A DNA stretch of 64,000 nt, from the NCBI GenBank assembly GCA_031254875.1, contig JAIRTW010000056.1, positions 1-64,000 of the forward strand, read 5' to 3'. The translations under genes were made by a program, and so were the position numbers. The notes below the pieces were generated by a model. That model searched no databases, was not told the DNA's origin, and saw only the letters and a program-made list of their open reading frames with translations. Of this stretch, positions 30,176 through 39,382 are shown in pieces; the stretch's first letter is position 1; each line of letters begins with the position of its first letter. This stretch comes from Candidatus Bathycorpusculum termitum. GTDB taxonomy: Archaea; Thermoproteota; Bathyarchaeia; Bathyarchaeales; Bathycorpusculaceae.

Positions 30176-31249
30176 ATGAGTAACGATTACTTTACCAAGA
30201 AACTCGAACCAATCAAAGTCACCAAGCAGAAACCGATTTCTCAATTATTAAAGGAAATGAGCAAAACTGCATATCAAGGCCGCAAGCTGGGCGAAGCCGT
30301 CGATGTCTGGGCAAATATGCTTAAAGAAAAAGATCTCGTTATTGCCTTGGGCTTCGCAGGTTCCATGTCTACAGCTGGGCAGTGGACAGTCATCAACTGG
30401 CTTATGGAGAACCGTTTCATAGACGTCTTGGTTTCAACAGGTGCAAACGTATCAGAGGATATCGTGGACGCGATGGGATTAGGTTACTGGCAGGGTAACC
30501 ACATGGTCAACGACGAAGAACTCCTAAACGCAGATGTCAACCGCTACTACGACGTCTTTGGCAAAGAAACCGACTACCGCGAAATGGAAGACCTCATCAC
30601 CGACTATGTCATGACCTGCAAAGAAGACCACATGTACACTTCCGCTGAGTTCCTCCACGGACTCGGCAAATTTTTGAATAAGAAAAAGATCCCTGCAATC
30701 GCAGCAGTTGCGGCAGCCAACAAGGTTCCAATTTTCAGCCCCGCACTAGTGGACAGTGCATATGGCGAAACCTTTCTCCTCGCCAAAAATAAAGGGCACA
30801 ACATCCACATAGACAGTGTCAAAGAATTCGACCAATTCATACAGATCGGAACAAAAACCAAAGAAGTCGGTGTCATCTACATCGGCGGGGGTGTCCCCAA
30901 AGATCTCACTCAACTCATCGCCATATCCGTCTCACCCATGACTGAAGATCAAGGCGTCAAAAATAGAAAAGGTGGTCTGCGCAAATCCTTGCAGGAATAC
31001 TACTACCCTCACAAATACGCTATCCAAATCACCACCGACTCTCCACAGTGGGGCGGACTCAGCGGTTGCACATTGGAAGAAGCAATCAGCTGGGGCAAAA
31101 TCAACAGCCAAACCGGAACCCGCGCGGTGTGCTACTGCGACGCAACCATCGCTCTACCCCTCATTGCACATGCCTTAGCTGAACGTATTCCTGAGAAGCG
31201 AAAAGGTCCTGACATGAGCTGGATCTTCAAAGATATGCCAAAAGCATAA
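30176..31249 (+). CDS. Deoxyhypusine synthase-family paralog, bacterial/DHS-like type
   Basis: LVIALGFAGSMSTAGQW, LVSTGANVSEDIVDAMG, YIGGGVPKD, WGGLSGCTLEEAISWGKI. Confidence 0.85.
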   Translation: MSNDYFTKKLEPIKVTKQKPISQLLKEMSKTAYQGRKLGEAVDVWANMLKEKDLVIALGFAGSMSTAGQWTVINWLMENRFIDVLVSTGANVSEDIVDAMGLGYWQGNHMVNDEELLNADVNRYYDVFGKETDYREMEDLITDYVMTCKEDHMYTSAEFLHGLGKFLNKKKIPAIAAVAAANKVPIFSPALVDSAYGETFLLAKNKGHNIHIDSVKEFDQFIQIGTKTKEVGVIYIGGGVPKDLTQLIAISVSPMTEDQGVKNRKGGLRKSLQEYYYPHKYAIQITTDSPQWGGLSGCTLEEAISWGKINSQTGTRAVCYCDATIALPLIAHALAERIPEKRKGPDMSWIFKDMPKA

Positions 31250-31378
31250 ACCTCATTCTTTTTATTTTTGTAGTAGGTTGCTGATTTCCAGCACAATGGA
31301 ACACTGAATTACCTTAGTTAGCACCGACAATATGTCCTGCGGATCAGCTTTTAGGGCATTGTAGACAAAAGAGGTTGC

Positions 31379-32344
31379 TTACTTTCTTTTTTTATCCAGT
31401 CTATCAATTAATGCGCTTGTCATTATTGGCAACACCATTGTTGCGTCTCCTTCAATCATTATGCATTTGGCTTTCTCGCTGATTTTACCCCACGACACCG
31501 CTTCTCTGGGGCGTGCACCGCTAAGACTGCCGTCCCATTCGTCTGCTGTGCTGATATAGACAGCGTAATCTAAGCCGTCTTTGAACTGATTCCACCAAAT
31601 CGTGTGATGTTTGCTTATGCCGCCTCCAACTATGAGGGCTCCTGATTTTTTGGCATCAAAGACAGTGTTGTTGAGGTCATCTTCATCTTTTAGTAGGTTA
31701 ACTCTGAAGTCTTTGTGGTCTTGGCTGAAGAACCACAGCTGGTAGCCCACAGAGCCATCCGTTATACCTGGCACGTAGACGGGGATGTCGTTTTTGGCTG
31801 CCCAATAAAGAATAGAGGATTCATCGCAACAACGCAAGCCAATTTCGCGTGATAATTCGGCGGTGGAAAACTCTTTTTTTCCCTCCTTGTAGAGGTCAGA
31901 GAGCATAGTTTGGATTTTCTTTTCGATAATTGGGCCGTAACTGTCATTGGGAACAAGTACGTTGCCCAATCGGTTGATGCCTTCTTCATGTAGTTTGTTG
32001 TCGTTCATGATAAAGCCGCCTCTGTAATAGTCCTTCCAACATCGGGCGACATCGTGGTCAAGAGTGCCACAGGTCGTGATGATAACATCAATGAGTTTGC
32101 GTTTTACTAATTCGCGGATGACGCCCCGAGTACCCGTTGCAATGATGTCGGCGGTGAATGAAAGAAATTTAATGCATTTCTTGTCTGTAGCCATGGCTTC
32201 TATGATGTCCACACCCGTGGCGAGTTTGCCCGCTGTAAAACCCCACGCCTCCCTCATCTGACCCACAAGCTCATCCACTGTCATGTTTTCTATGAACTGA
32301 TAATCTTTTACTGCAATTTTATGTGTTCCCTGTGTCTTCGGCAT
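31379..32344 (-). CDS. dys: Deoxyhypusine synthase, canonical type
   Basis: TCGTLDHDVARCWKDYYRGGF, GINRLGNVLVPNDSYG, IVGGGISKHH, EWDGSLSGARPREAVSWGKI, GDATMVLPI. Confidence 0.92.
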   Translation of the reverse strand: MPKTQGTHKIAVKDYQFIENMTVDELVGQMREAWGFTAGKLATGVDIIEAMATDKKCIKFLSFTADIIATGTRGVIRELVKRKLIDVIITTCGTLDHDVARCWKDYYRGGFIMNDNKLHEEGINRLGNVLVPNDSYGPIIEKKIQTMLSDLYKEGKKEFSTAELSREIGLRCCDESSILYWAAKNDIPVYVPGITDGSVGYQLWFFSQDHKDFRVNLLKDEDDLNNTVFDAKKSGALIVGGGISKHHTIWWNQFKDGLDYAVYISTADEWDGSLSGARPREAVSWGKISEKAKCIMIEGDATMVLPIMTSALIDRLDKKRK

Positions 32345-32523
32345 TTCGTAGTCTCCGCTGAGAGGTTAACAAATAAGGGAATAAATAGGTGTCGCGAACC
32401 GCGACGCTAAATTGAGAGTAATTAACTATTCGACTATGTCGACATATGTTGTTTTCAGCCAAAGTATACGCTGTGGTTGTTGTCTGTCAGGGAATCTCAC
32501 ACCTGAAGTGTCTGAAACTGGCT

Positions 32524-32853
32524 CTAGAAGAATCCAGCATCACGTAACCTTAAGGCGTCTGTGATTTTGCCTTTAAACTGGACTTTACCAGTGAAGAAAG
32601 CTTTTTCGGCGCTTATTTTTCCGTTAACTAAATCCAAAAAATCTATACTGCTCAGCTTGAGCGATAAGCTAGGTGACGGTACAACGCCTTCTGTTACTTG
32701 GAGTTTCTGGTTTTTTACGGTGATACTCCAACTGCCGCTTTCTGGTCCAGATAAGTCAAGCTGGACTACTACGTCGATGCCTGAGGCCTTTTCTGGTTTA
32801 AATTTTATAGGTAAGATTTTTTCGATGAATTCTCGAGGTGTTTGTGCTTCCAT
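32524..32853 (-). CDS. SCP2 sterol-binding-domain protein
   Basis: VVQLDLSGPESGSWSITVKNQKLQVTEGVVPSPSLSLKLSSIDFLDLVNGKISAEKAFFTGKVQFKGKITDALRL. Confidence 0.87.
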   Translation of the reverse strand: MEAQTPREFIEKILPIKFKPEKASGIDVVVQLDLSGPESGSWSITVKNQKLQVTEGVVPSPSLSLKLSSIDFLDLVNGKISAEKAFFTGKVQFKGKITDALRLRDAGFF

Positions 32854-32914
32854 CCTTCTCCTCTCGTGCCTTTTGCTAAATGCAAGTCAGGCTTTTGAAC
32901 TTTGTTAAGAAAAA

Positions 32915-33760
32915 TTATCGGAAGATATCTTTCTCTTTTGGGCGCATAAGCACAGTTACGGCTGTATCTTCAGTGGGCTGATAATTGTAGCCCCGTACGA
33001 TGGCCGCTGGTATGCCCTCGCTGGCTTGCCCAATCACTAGCTCCGCCGCAGAAGCTAGCTCATCCGCTATAGCTGTTTGTTTTATTCTAAGTACGTAGCC
33101 AAATAGGTCTTTTTCGCCCCGCCTGTCACGGATCGGCTTAAACCCTGCGGTGCCAATTGCCACGTTGATTTCACCCATCCGAAATGGTCTGCCATGTGTA
33201 TCTGAAACAATCACCGCCACTTCTGCACCGCTGAGCCGCTTAATTTCTGCTCGAATACTTACAGCGGAGGCGTTGGGGTTTTTGGGCAAAGGCACCACGT
33301 TGTGATCTCCGCTGACGTTGGAGCGGTCAACGCCGGCATTGGCGCAGATGACGCCGCTGTTGGTTTCAGTTATGATGCTGTTCTGTCCTATGCGTACGAT
33401 GTCTTTGGTTTCCTGTAGTATAACTTCAACAAGTGCAGGGTCTTTACTGGTTTGATTGGCGATTTCCACCGCACGCTGGGACGGTTTAACTGTGTTGAGA
33501 TCTACGACGGTACCCTCGGATTTGGAGACCACCACATGCGTAACCACCACAACATCGCCCGGCTGGATTGGAGTGTTTTGCTTCTCTGCAGCCTCAACAA
33601 TCATTTTGCCCAAGTTGTCACCTGATTGTATTAGTGGTAGTCCCTCAACGGGAATCACTTGAATAGTGTTCGTGATGTTATCTCTCCTATTAGAATGCCT
33701 AACTGCCCCTGAACTTAAGGTTTGCTTCTGATGTGTCTGGGATGAGTTGGGAACCTTCAT
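32915..33760 (-). CDS. cofE: Coenzyme F420-0:L-glutamate ligase
   Basis: IQVIPVEGLPLIQSGDNLGKMI, VVVTHVVVSKSEG, SDTHGRPFRMGEINVAIGTAGFKPI. The start may lie further downstream. Confidence 0.93.
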   Translation of the reverse strand: MKVPNSSQTHQKQTLSSGAVRHSNRRDNITNTIQVIPVEGLPLIQSGDNLGKMIVEAAEKQNTPIQPGDVVVVTHVVVSKSEGTVVDLNTVKPSQRAVEIANQTSKDPALVEVILQETKDIVRIGQNSIITETNSGVICANAGVDRSNVSGDHNVVPLPKNPNASAVSIRAEIKRLSGAEVAVIVSDTHGRPFRMGEINVAIGTAGFKPIRDRRGEKDLFGYVLRIKQTAIADELASAAELVIGQASEGIPAAIVRGYNYQPTEDTAVTVLMRPKEKDIFR

Positions 33761-33884
33761 AACAGATATCTCTGGTCAAGCGTAAAACAATTCATAGTTA
33801 ACCAAAGTCTAACAGGATTTGGTAACCAAAAAAAAGAATAAAGTTAAGTTGGGAAGAGACCGTGGTCTCTATTGGATTCTGTGT

Positions 33885-34610
33885 TTAACTGCGGAATTTC
33901 TGGAGTTTCTGTAGCATTAGCTTGTCGCCTTCAGCATCACCCGCACAGGTTGCGATGAGGCCGTCGACAAGTCCGACACATTTAGCTGCTTTCTCTTCCA
34001 CAGTTTCCATGGTTGCAGCGGTTGGCCAGCCGATGAGTTTAAGGGTTTCTACGTTTCTAGATGTGCCGACCAAGAAGTATGCAAACAGCGGTTTGTTGAG
34101 TTTCTTGCATTCTTCGGAGACTGCTTTGAGCTGGTCAAATGAGTCATCGCTTAGTCTCATGAAGTAGACGAAGTCCCATGGCTGACGAACACGTTCCAGT
34201 GTGGCTTCGATTGACTGTCTCGCTGTTAAGAGGCATCCGAGTTTTAGGTTCTTTGTTTTTACGTCATTGCGTATGAAGTCCCTGGCTGTTTCAGATGACG
34301 GCAACTGCTTTATGGCTTCACCGAAGCGGGGTGTGTCTCCCATGGTGACTGCTAAGCCGTCGAGTCCAACGATGTCGGATGCAAGGGCTAAGCCGCCGAC
34401 TTCAACGGGGCCTTTATAGTGTAATATGAAGATTGGGCAGACATATTTGTCTGGGTACTTGTTTTTGAGTAAGCAGCTGACTACGACGCCGCTTGGCGCT
34501 GGGAAACCGGCAGCTCCGTCAGTTACATTCCATCCATCGACTAGGTCTTTAAGTTCTTCTGCAAGCTTGAAGAATTTACGTGTGGGCACAAACTCGTTTA
34601 AGATTTTCAT
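33885..34610 (-). CDS. Methylenetetrahydrofolate reductase (MetF)-like TIM-barrel protein
   Basis: WNVTDGAAGFPAPSGVVVSCLL, VGLDGLAVTMGDTPRFGEAI, NLKLGCLL; pattern resembles MTHFR-family barrels. Family assignment by eye. Confidence 0.65.
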   Translation of the reverse strand: MKILNEFVPTRKFFKLAEELKDLVDGWNVTDGAAGFPAPSGVVVSCLLKNKYPDKYVCPIFILHYKGPVEVGGLALASDIVGLDGLAVTMGDTPRFGEAIKQLPSSETARDFIRNDVKTKNLKLGCLLTARQSIEATLERVRQPWDFVYFMRLSDDSFDQLKAVSEECKKLNKPLFAYFLVGTSRNVETLKLIGWPTAATMETVEEKAAKCVGLVDGLIATCAGDAEGDKLMLQKLQKFRS

Positions 34611-34754
34611 GGAGATTTCATCTCGGTTTAACAGGGGAAGCTTTCTGGGTTAAAAAATCTTTTGCATACCAAACCATTAGTCCATTCCATTCGTTGCTTA
34701 TCTTGGAATAAAGCCCTGACTCAACATTTTTAGTGGCTCAGATATTGCTCAGTA

Positions 34755-35588
34755 TTATCTCTTTTTTGCGTGTTTTCTTTTGAACTGGGCTATTTTGGTG
34801 ATCCCTTGGCTGTCAGCTACATCCCTTTCGGCATCCAAACCTGACACCAGTCTTGTTCCCTTTTTTGAGCGCACAATTACTGTGGAATACCCGGCTTTGT
34901 TGGTTGCTGAACCAACCGAAACATCCGCTAGTCGAGAAACAAAATCACTACAGAAACCGCACACCATCTCAGTTGCTCCCTCGAAGTCATTTATTTTGCA
35001 ACTAACCGCTCTGCCCTCAATCAACATGATAAATTTGCCCTGTTTAATCTGTACTTTTGTGGCTTTATCCAAATCAACACCTAATCTCGCCTTTATTTCT
35101 CCTTTGAGCTTCTGGGGGTTGAAGGCTCCAAAGCAGAACAACCCGATAACGGTGATTTCTATGTCTTTACCTATGGTCTGCTGAATTTTTCTGATCGCCG
35201 CTACCTCGCATGGTGTACAAACGACGGCTATACGGTTTTTACCTTGCGCTAGGAGCTCCCGCAACTTTTTGGTTACGGCGACTCTATAGTAGATGGTGCC
35301 TTTCGCCGCCAAAACCTCCTCTGCAGTTTCTGCCGCTACAACATCTGCGTTGTATCCGTCTTTGCGGCGAACAACTATAGCTATATCAAACAAGCCCTCC
35401 CGCATCCCTTTCAGTAGCAGAGCGGTGACTATGCCGCCATCTTGACCTTCAATTTGACTTTTTGCTGAAAACAAATCACAGTAGATGCCCAGTTCCTTAT
35501 CTTTGACTCCATCGAGAAACTGTTGCTCCCTTTTTTTTTCATCCTCTGCTCTGCGGTTCTGGATATTTTCCGGTTGTTCAGCCGCCAT
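34755..35588 (-). CDS. FrhB/FpoF-like F420-interacting Fe-S flavoprotein
   Basis: GIYCDLFSAKSQIEGQDGGIVTALLLKGMREGLFD, VVCTPCEVAAIRKIQQ, GLFCFGAFN, VCGFCSDFVSRLADVSVG. Confidence 0.85.
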   Translation of the reverse strand: MAAEQPENIQNRRAEDEKKREQQFLDGVKDKELGIYCDLFSAKSQIEGQDGGIVTALLLKGMREGLFDIAIVVRRKDGYNADVVAAETAEEVLAAKGTIYYRVAVTKKLRELLAQGKNRIAVVCTPCEVAAIRKIQQTIGKDIEITVIGLFCFGAFNPQKLKGEIKARLGVDLDKATKVQIKQGKFIMLIEGRAVSCKINDFEGATEMVCGFCSDFVSRLADVSVGSATNKAGYSTVIVRSKKGTRLVSGLDAERDVADSQGITKIAQFKRKHAKKR

Positions 35589-35718
35589 CTAAACCGTAAC
35601 CCTCTATTTAGAAGCTGATTTAGACGCAAATAAAGTTTTAAGCCCACTAACTGTTTTTCTATTCTCTTGGTGTCTATGCTAATCGATGAGAGCATTTCCA
35701 TATCGGTAATGTGTAATT

Positions 35719-35897
35719 AAAATTTCGAGAGTGTTCACGTAATAGATAGATTGCATCAATTTCCGTAGCTTTGCCCTGATTAACTCTTCTCTCTGATGGG
35801 CAGTTCGTGCATTTTTGCCCCGATTTTGCCCTTTTGATGGCTTGTAAAGGTCAGTACATTGACTTTTCTATCTAAAAGCGAACACTCTCAAAATTTC
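35719..35897. repeat. ~180-bp element bounded by imperfect ~30-bp inverted repeats (MITE-like)
   Basis: Left aaaatttcgagagtgttcacgtaatagatag (35719-35749); right ctatctaaaagcgaacactctcaaaatttc (35868-35897), reverse complement gaaattttgagagtgttcgcttttagatag. About 25 of 31 positions match by hand. Confidence 0.6.
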
Positions 35898-35911
35898 ATA
35901 GCACTTTAATC

Positions 35912-35934
35912 AAAACACGCTTTATGAGCGTTTT
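35912..35934. terminator. Candidate small hairpin/terminator between the inverted-repeat element and the LURP-like gene
   Basis: aaaacacgctttatgagcgtttt: CGCT/AGCG stem flanked by A4/T4. Confidence 0.35.
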
Positions 35935-35943
35935 CTAGGTATA

Positions 35944-36447
35944 TCAATGATGGTGGTAATAGTTACTATTAGTGTTAGTTTGTGTGGCCAAAGCACAATC
36001 TACCGCCAAAGCGACGCATAGGCATAAAAGCTCGTCACACGGATTGGTGATGTAAAGTTCGTAGCTGTCGCCCAATGTGAACCACTTTTTAGACAAACGC
36101 ATGATTTGTCTGCCACCATCGGTCAACGAATACTCGTGTGCCCAAAAGTCGCCTTCAAGCCGCCAAGACAATCCCTCCAAACGATAGCTCGGTTTGAAAA
36201 ACGTGACCTCTTTGACGATTTCGCACACAACACGTCCACCGATTTCGATATAATAACGCGGCAGCCATGACCATACCTTTTGCCGTATGAACGCGGCTTC
36301 CTCGCCATTTGGGTTGTAGACATGAAGTTTCTTGCCCCATGTGAATATCTCGCCCTCCACAGCAAATCGGTCGCTACCGTTTTCGTCTTTTACATAAAAT
36401 CGGTCGCGCCACGAGAATACTTTTTGTTTAAGATAGAGTTTTATCAA
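35944..36447 (-). CDS. LURP-one-related (tubby-C-like) protein
   Basis: YLKQKVFSWRDRFYVKDENGSDRFAVEGEIFTWGKKLHVYNPNGEEAAFIRQKVWSWLPRYYIEIGG. Confidence 0.85.
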   Translation of the reverse strand: MIKLYLKQKVFSWRDRFYVKDENGSDRFAVEGEIFTWGKKLHVYNPNGEEAAFIRQKVWSWLPRYYIEIGGRVVCEIVKEVTFFKPSYRLEGLSWRLEGDFWAHEYSLTDGGRQIMRLSKKWFTLGDSYELYITNPCDELLCLCVALAVDCALATQTNTNSNYYHHH

Positions 36448-37033
36448 TTACGCCTCCACGTCGTTATCCCCCAGATACCTCTCTTTGATATGTAGTAATC
36501 GCAATCGTTAAAACACATGAGTATTCGCATATAGATACATGTGCCATTTTTATGCTTTTACTATTTCTAACATTTTTTCTGTTGAACGCGTCTTGTATTT
36601 TACCATTTTTCGCCCCGCTACTCTATTTAGAAACCATTCCACCATCCACATTCTAACCTAAACTCTGCGAGTTTTTTGCACATACAGGACCTTTGCAGGA
36701 AATAGGTCAATTTTTCATGGAGGGGTTGTTTTGTGTATGTGCTCATATGACGGAAGATGTAAAATGCAAATATTTGTAAAAATGTACACTGCGATATTTT
36801 TCAGTATTTATACATCACATAAACTAAATAATTGTTTTAAAAAATTGGGCCGTTATGTGTGACCATAATACACAAATTTGTATATGTCAAAAATCGCGGA
36901 AATTAGGCGGTGATCTAAACATCAATTTTTTCCAAAAGGGCACAGCTAAACCGCGGCATTAAAAAATCCCTGTAATTGTCAATGGGGAAATGTAAATTAA
37001 TTCGACATATTTTCTTCTTTATTTGTGATTGTT

Positions 37034-37813
37034 ATGAAAATAGCTGTTGCTGGTAAGGGTGGAGTCGGCAAAACCCTCATCGCAGGTGGTATAGCCCGGG
37101 GCTTTGCTGAGCGCGGATTAAAAACAATAGGAATAGACGCTGATTCTTCTCCAAATCTAGGATTAACTTTAGGGTTAACTGCGGAGGAAACTCGAAAAAT
37201 AGTTCCCGTATCGGATAATCAGCCGCTTATCGAAACAAAAACCAGTACAGGCTACAGTGGTGTCTATAACCTCAACTTCAGTGTTGATGACATTGTCAAG
37301 CAGTACTCTGTGCCCACGCCGCTGGGTGTAAACCTCATTGTCATGGGTACCGTTCACACCATGGGTGCCGGTTGCATGTGCGCCCCAACAGCCGTTATTC
37401 GGGCTCTCTTACGGCACCTTGTGGTTGAAGTAAACGAAGCCGTAGTTATGGATCTTGAAGCAGGCGTGGAACACATCGGCAGAGGAACATCACGTCACGT
37501 CGACGACCTTCTCATAGTTGCCGACTCTAACATGAAATCACTTGAAATCGCCAAACATATCCACGGCCTGGCAACAGCCTCTGGTATGAAAAGCCTGCAT
37601 CTCATCGGTAACCGTGTCATGAACGCTACACAGCAGGAAGTCATTCAAACATTCGCCGACCAAAATGATATTCACGTGGCCGCATATGTGCCCTGGGATC
37701 AGAAAGTCATAGACTCTGACATGTTGGGCGTAACTCCACTTAAAAACAAAGGCATCGAAGCAGTAAAAGCTATAGATGGTATCTGTGAGCTTTTGCTTAA
37801 CAAAAAAATCTAA
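37034..37813 (+). CDS. CooC/AcsF-like CODH maturation ATPase
   Basis: MKIAVAGKGGVGKTLIAGG deviant Walker A, IGIDADSSPNLG, GAGCMCAP (CxC), VMDLEAGVEHIGRG. Confidence 0.9.
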   Translation: MKIAVAGKGGVGKTLIAGGIARGFAERGLKTIGIDADSSPNLGLTLGLTAEETRKIVPVSDNQPLIETKTSTGYSGVYNLNFSVDDIVKQYSVPTPLGVNLIVMGTVHTMGAGCMCAPTAVIRALLRHLVVEVNEAVVMDLEAGVEHIGRGTSRHVDDLLIVADSNMKSLEIAKHIHGLATASGMKSLHLIGNRVMNATQQEVIQTFADQNDIHVAAYVPWDQKVIDSDMLGVTPLKNKGIEAVKAIDGICELLLNKKI

Positions 37814-37908
37814 TTTTATTATCCCTTAACTGACGAGGTTTTTACCCTCATGGGGTTAGTCAGGCTCTAAAATTTAAGGCAAAACAGACTATATTTTATT
37901 GAGGAATT

Positions 37909-39231
37909 ATGCATCATATAAAAATGTATAAGCGAAGCCGTTCCTTAGCACGGTTTGATGTAGCCAGTTTTGGCGCAAAAGGTGACGGCGTTACAGACGA
38001 CACTAAAGCCATCAATGATGCTATTTTAGCGGCGGAAACTTCCGGCGGCGGTATCGTAGTTTTCCCCAAAGGTATCTTCAAATGCATGGCGGTACGCCCA
38101 AAAAGTGCAGTTACCCTACAGGGACAAGGCTGGGGCGAGTCCATACTCAAGGGGTTTGACGATAAAAGCAACAACGCAATCATAGATGGTACAGGCTACT
38201 TCTCCCAGGCCTCTCCCCTCACCGAATTCAATATGTCAGATTTAGAGTTAGATGGTAAAGAAATGAACCGAAACGGCTATCACTACAATCGAAAAGGTAT
38301 CGGCAATCAATGGATAAAAAACTCGGTTTTCCAAAATATTTTTGTGCATGATACTCCCGCAACCGGCATCGGAACCGATTTCACAATCAATGTCTACTTC
38401 ACCAGTAGCATAGTCAAAGACTGTGGTACAGAGGGTAAAGTCGGTAACGGCATAGGTAGCAACGGTTTTGGTATCGGTGTAGGCGATGTAACCGAAGTTG
38501 TGATTTTCTCTGGATGTCAAGCAATCGGCATAGCCAACAACGGTTTCACACTCGAAGCGCAGATAACCCAAGGTATCGGTTATGCATCGATAACTGACTG
38601 CTACACTGAGCGGTGCCGCAACGCGGGTTATTCAAACTCCGGGTCACAGGGAGTTACAATCAACGGATGTACCGACAACGCCAGTAAACTCGGTGTGTAC
38701 GTAAGCTCCAACGCCTCTAAGCCTGGAAACCAAACTATAATCAGCGATTGCCAATTCATCAAACAGCAAAGCCACGGCGTATACTCCGATGATCCAGCTA
38801 ATAACCATCTGCAAATCCATGGGTGTCTCTTCAATGGTTGTAGTGGTTCCGCTATCAAAAGTTATGGTAGTTATTGTAACTTCAGCAACAACACCTTCAA
38901 AGATTGCAAAGAAACTACCATTCTCTGCGAGCCCGGAACAAACGCAGATGGCAAAGGTTACCTAATCGCAGACAATCTCGTCCTAAACGGTGGCGCGGCC
39001 GGCATCCAGATAGACTCTACCAAACAAGCCATTATCGGCTTGATAGTTAAGGGCAACATAATTTTGGACTGCAAAGGCGTAGGAATAAAGGCTATATGCA
39101 AAGGCAATATGAACAGCGGTGGCTATGCCGCTTCGGTTATAGAGGGTAATGCATGTAACTGTAACGCTCCCCCCCAAATCGACGTGCCCAGTAACTGTCG
39201 CGGTTTAGTTGTCAGAAATAACATCGAATAA
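37909..39231 (+). CDS. Right-handed beta-helix / pectate-lyase-superfamily protein
   Basis: FDVASFGAKGDGVTDDTKAINDAILAAETSGGGIVVFPKGIF, then degenerate repeats (INGCTDNASKLGVYVSSN, IHGCLFNGCSGSAIKSYG). No obvious signal peptide. Confidence 0.85.
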   Translation: MHHIKMYKRSRSLARFDVASFGAKGDGVTDDTKAINDAILAAETSGGGIVVFPKGIFKCMAVRPKSAVTLQGQGWGESILKGFDDKSNNAIIDGTGYFSQASPLTEFNMSDLELDGKEMNRNGYHYNRKGIGNQWIKNSVFQNIFVHDTPATGIGTDFTINVYFTSSIVKDCGTEGKVGNGIGSNGFGIGVGDVTEVVIFSGCQAIGIANNGFTLEAQITQGIGYASITDCYTERCRNAGYSNSGSQGVTINGCTDNASKLGVYVSSNASKPGNQTIISDCQFIKQQSHGVYSDDPANNHLQIHGCLFNGCSGSAIKSYGSYCNFSNNTFKDCKETTILCEPGTNADGKGYLIADNLVLNGGAAGIQIDSTKQAIIGLIVKGNIILDCKGVGIKAICKGNMNSGGYAASVIEGNACNCNAPPQIDVPSNCRGLVVRNNIE

Positions 39232-39382
39232 CAAAATGTCATAGAAAGCGTCAGACAATACGTTACAACATTGATTTTTACTTCGAAAACTCAGCCTTTA
39301 ACTGCTAAGGATGGAAAAAATCCATCATGTAAACCATAGAAATATATGCGGCTTTTTGCTTAAGAAATTAAGGTTATTTTAG

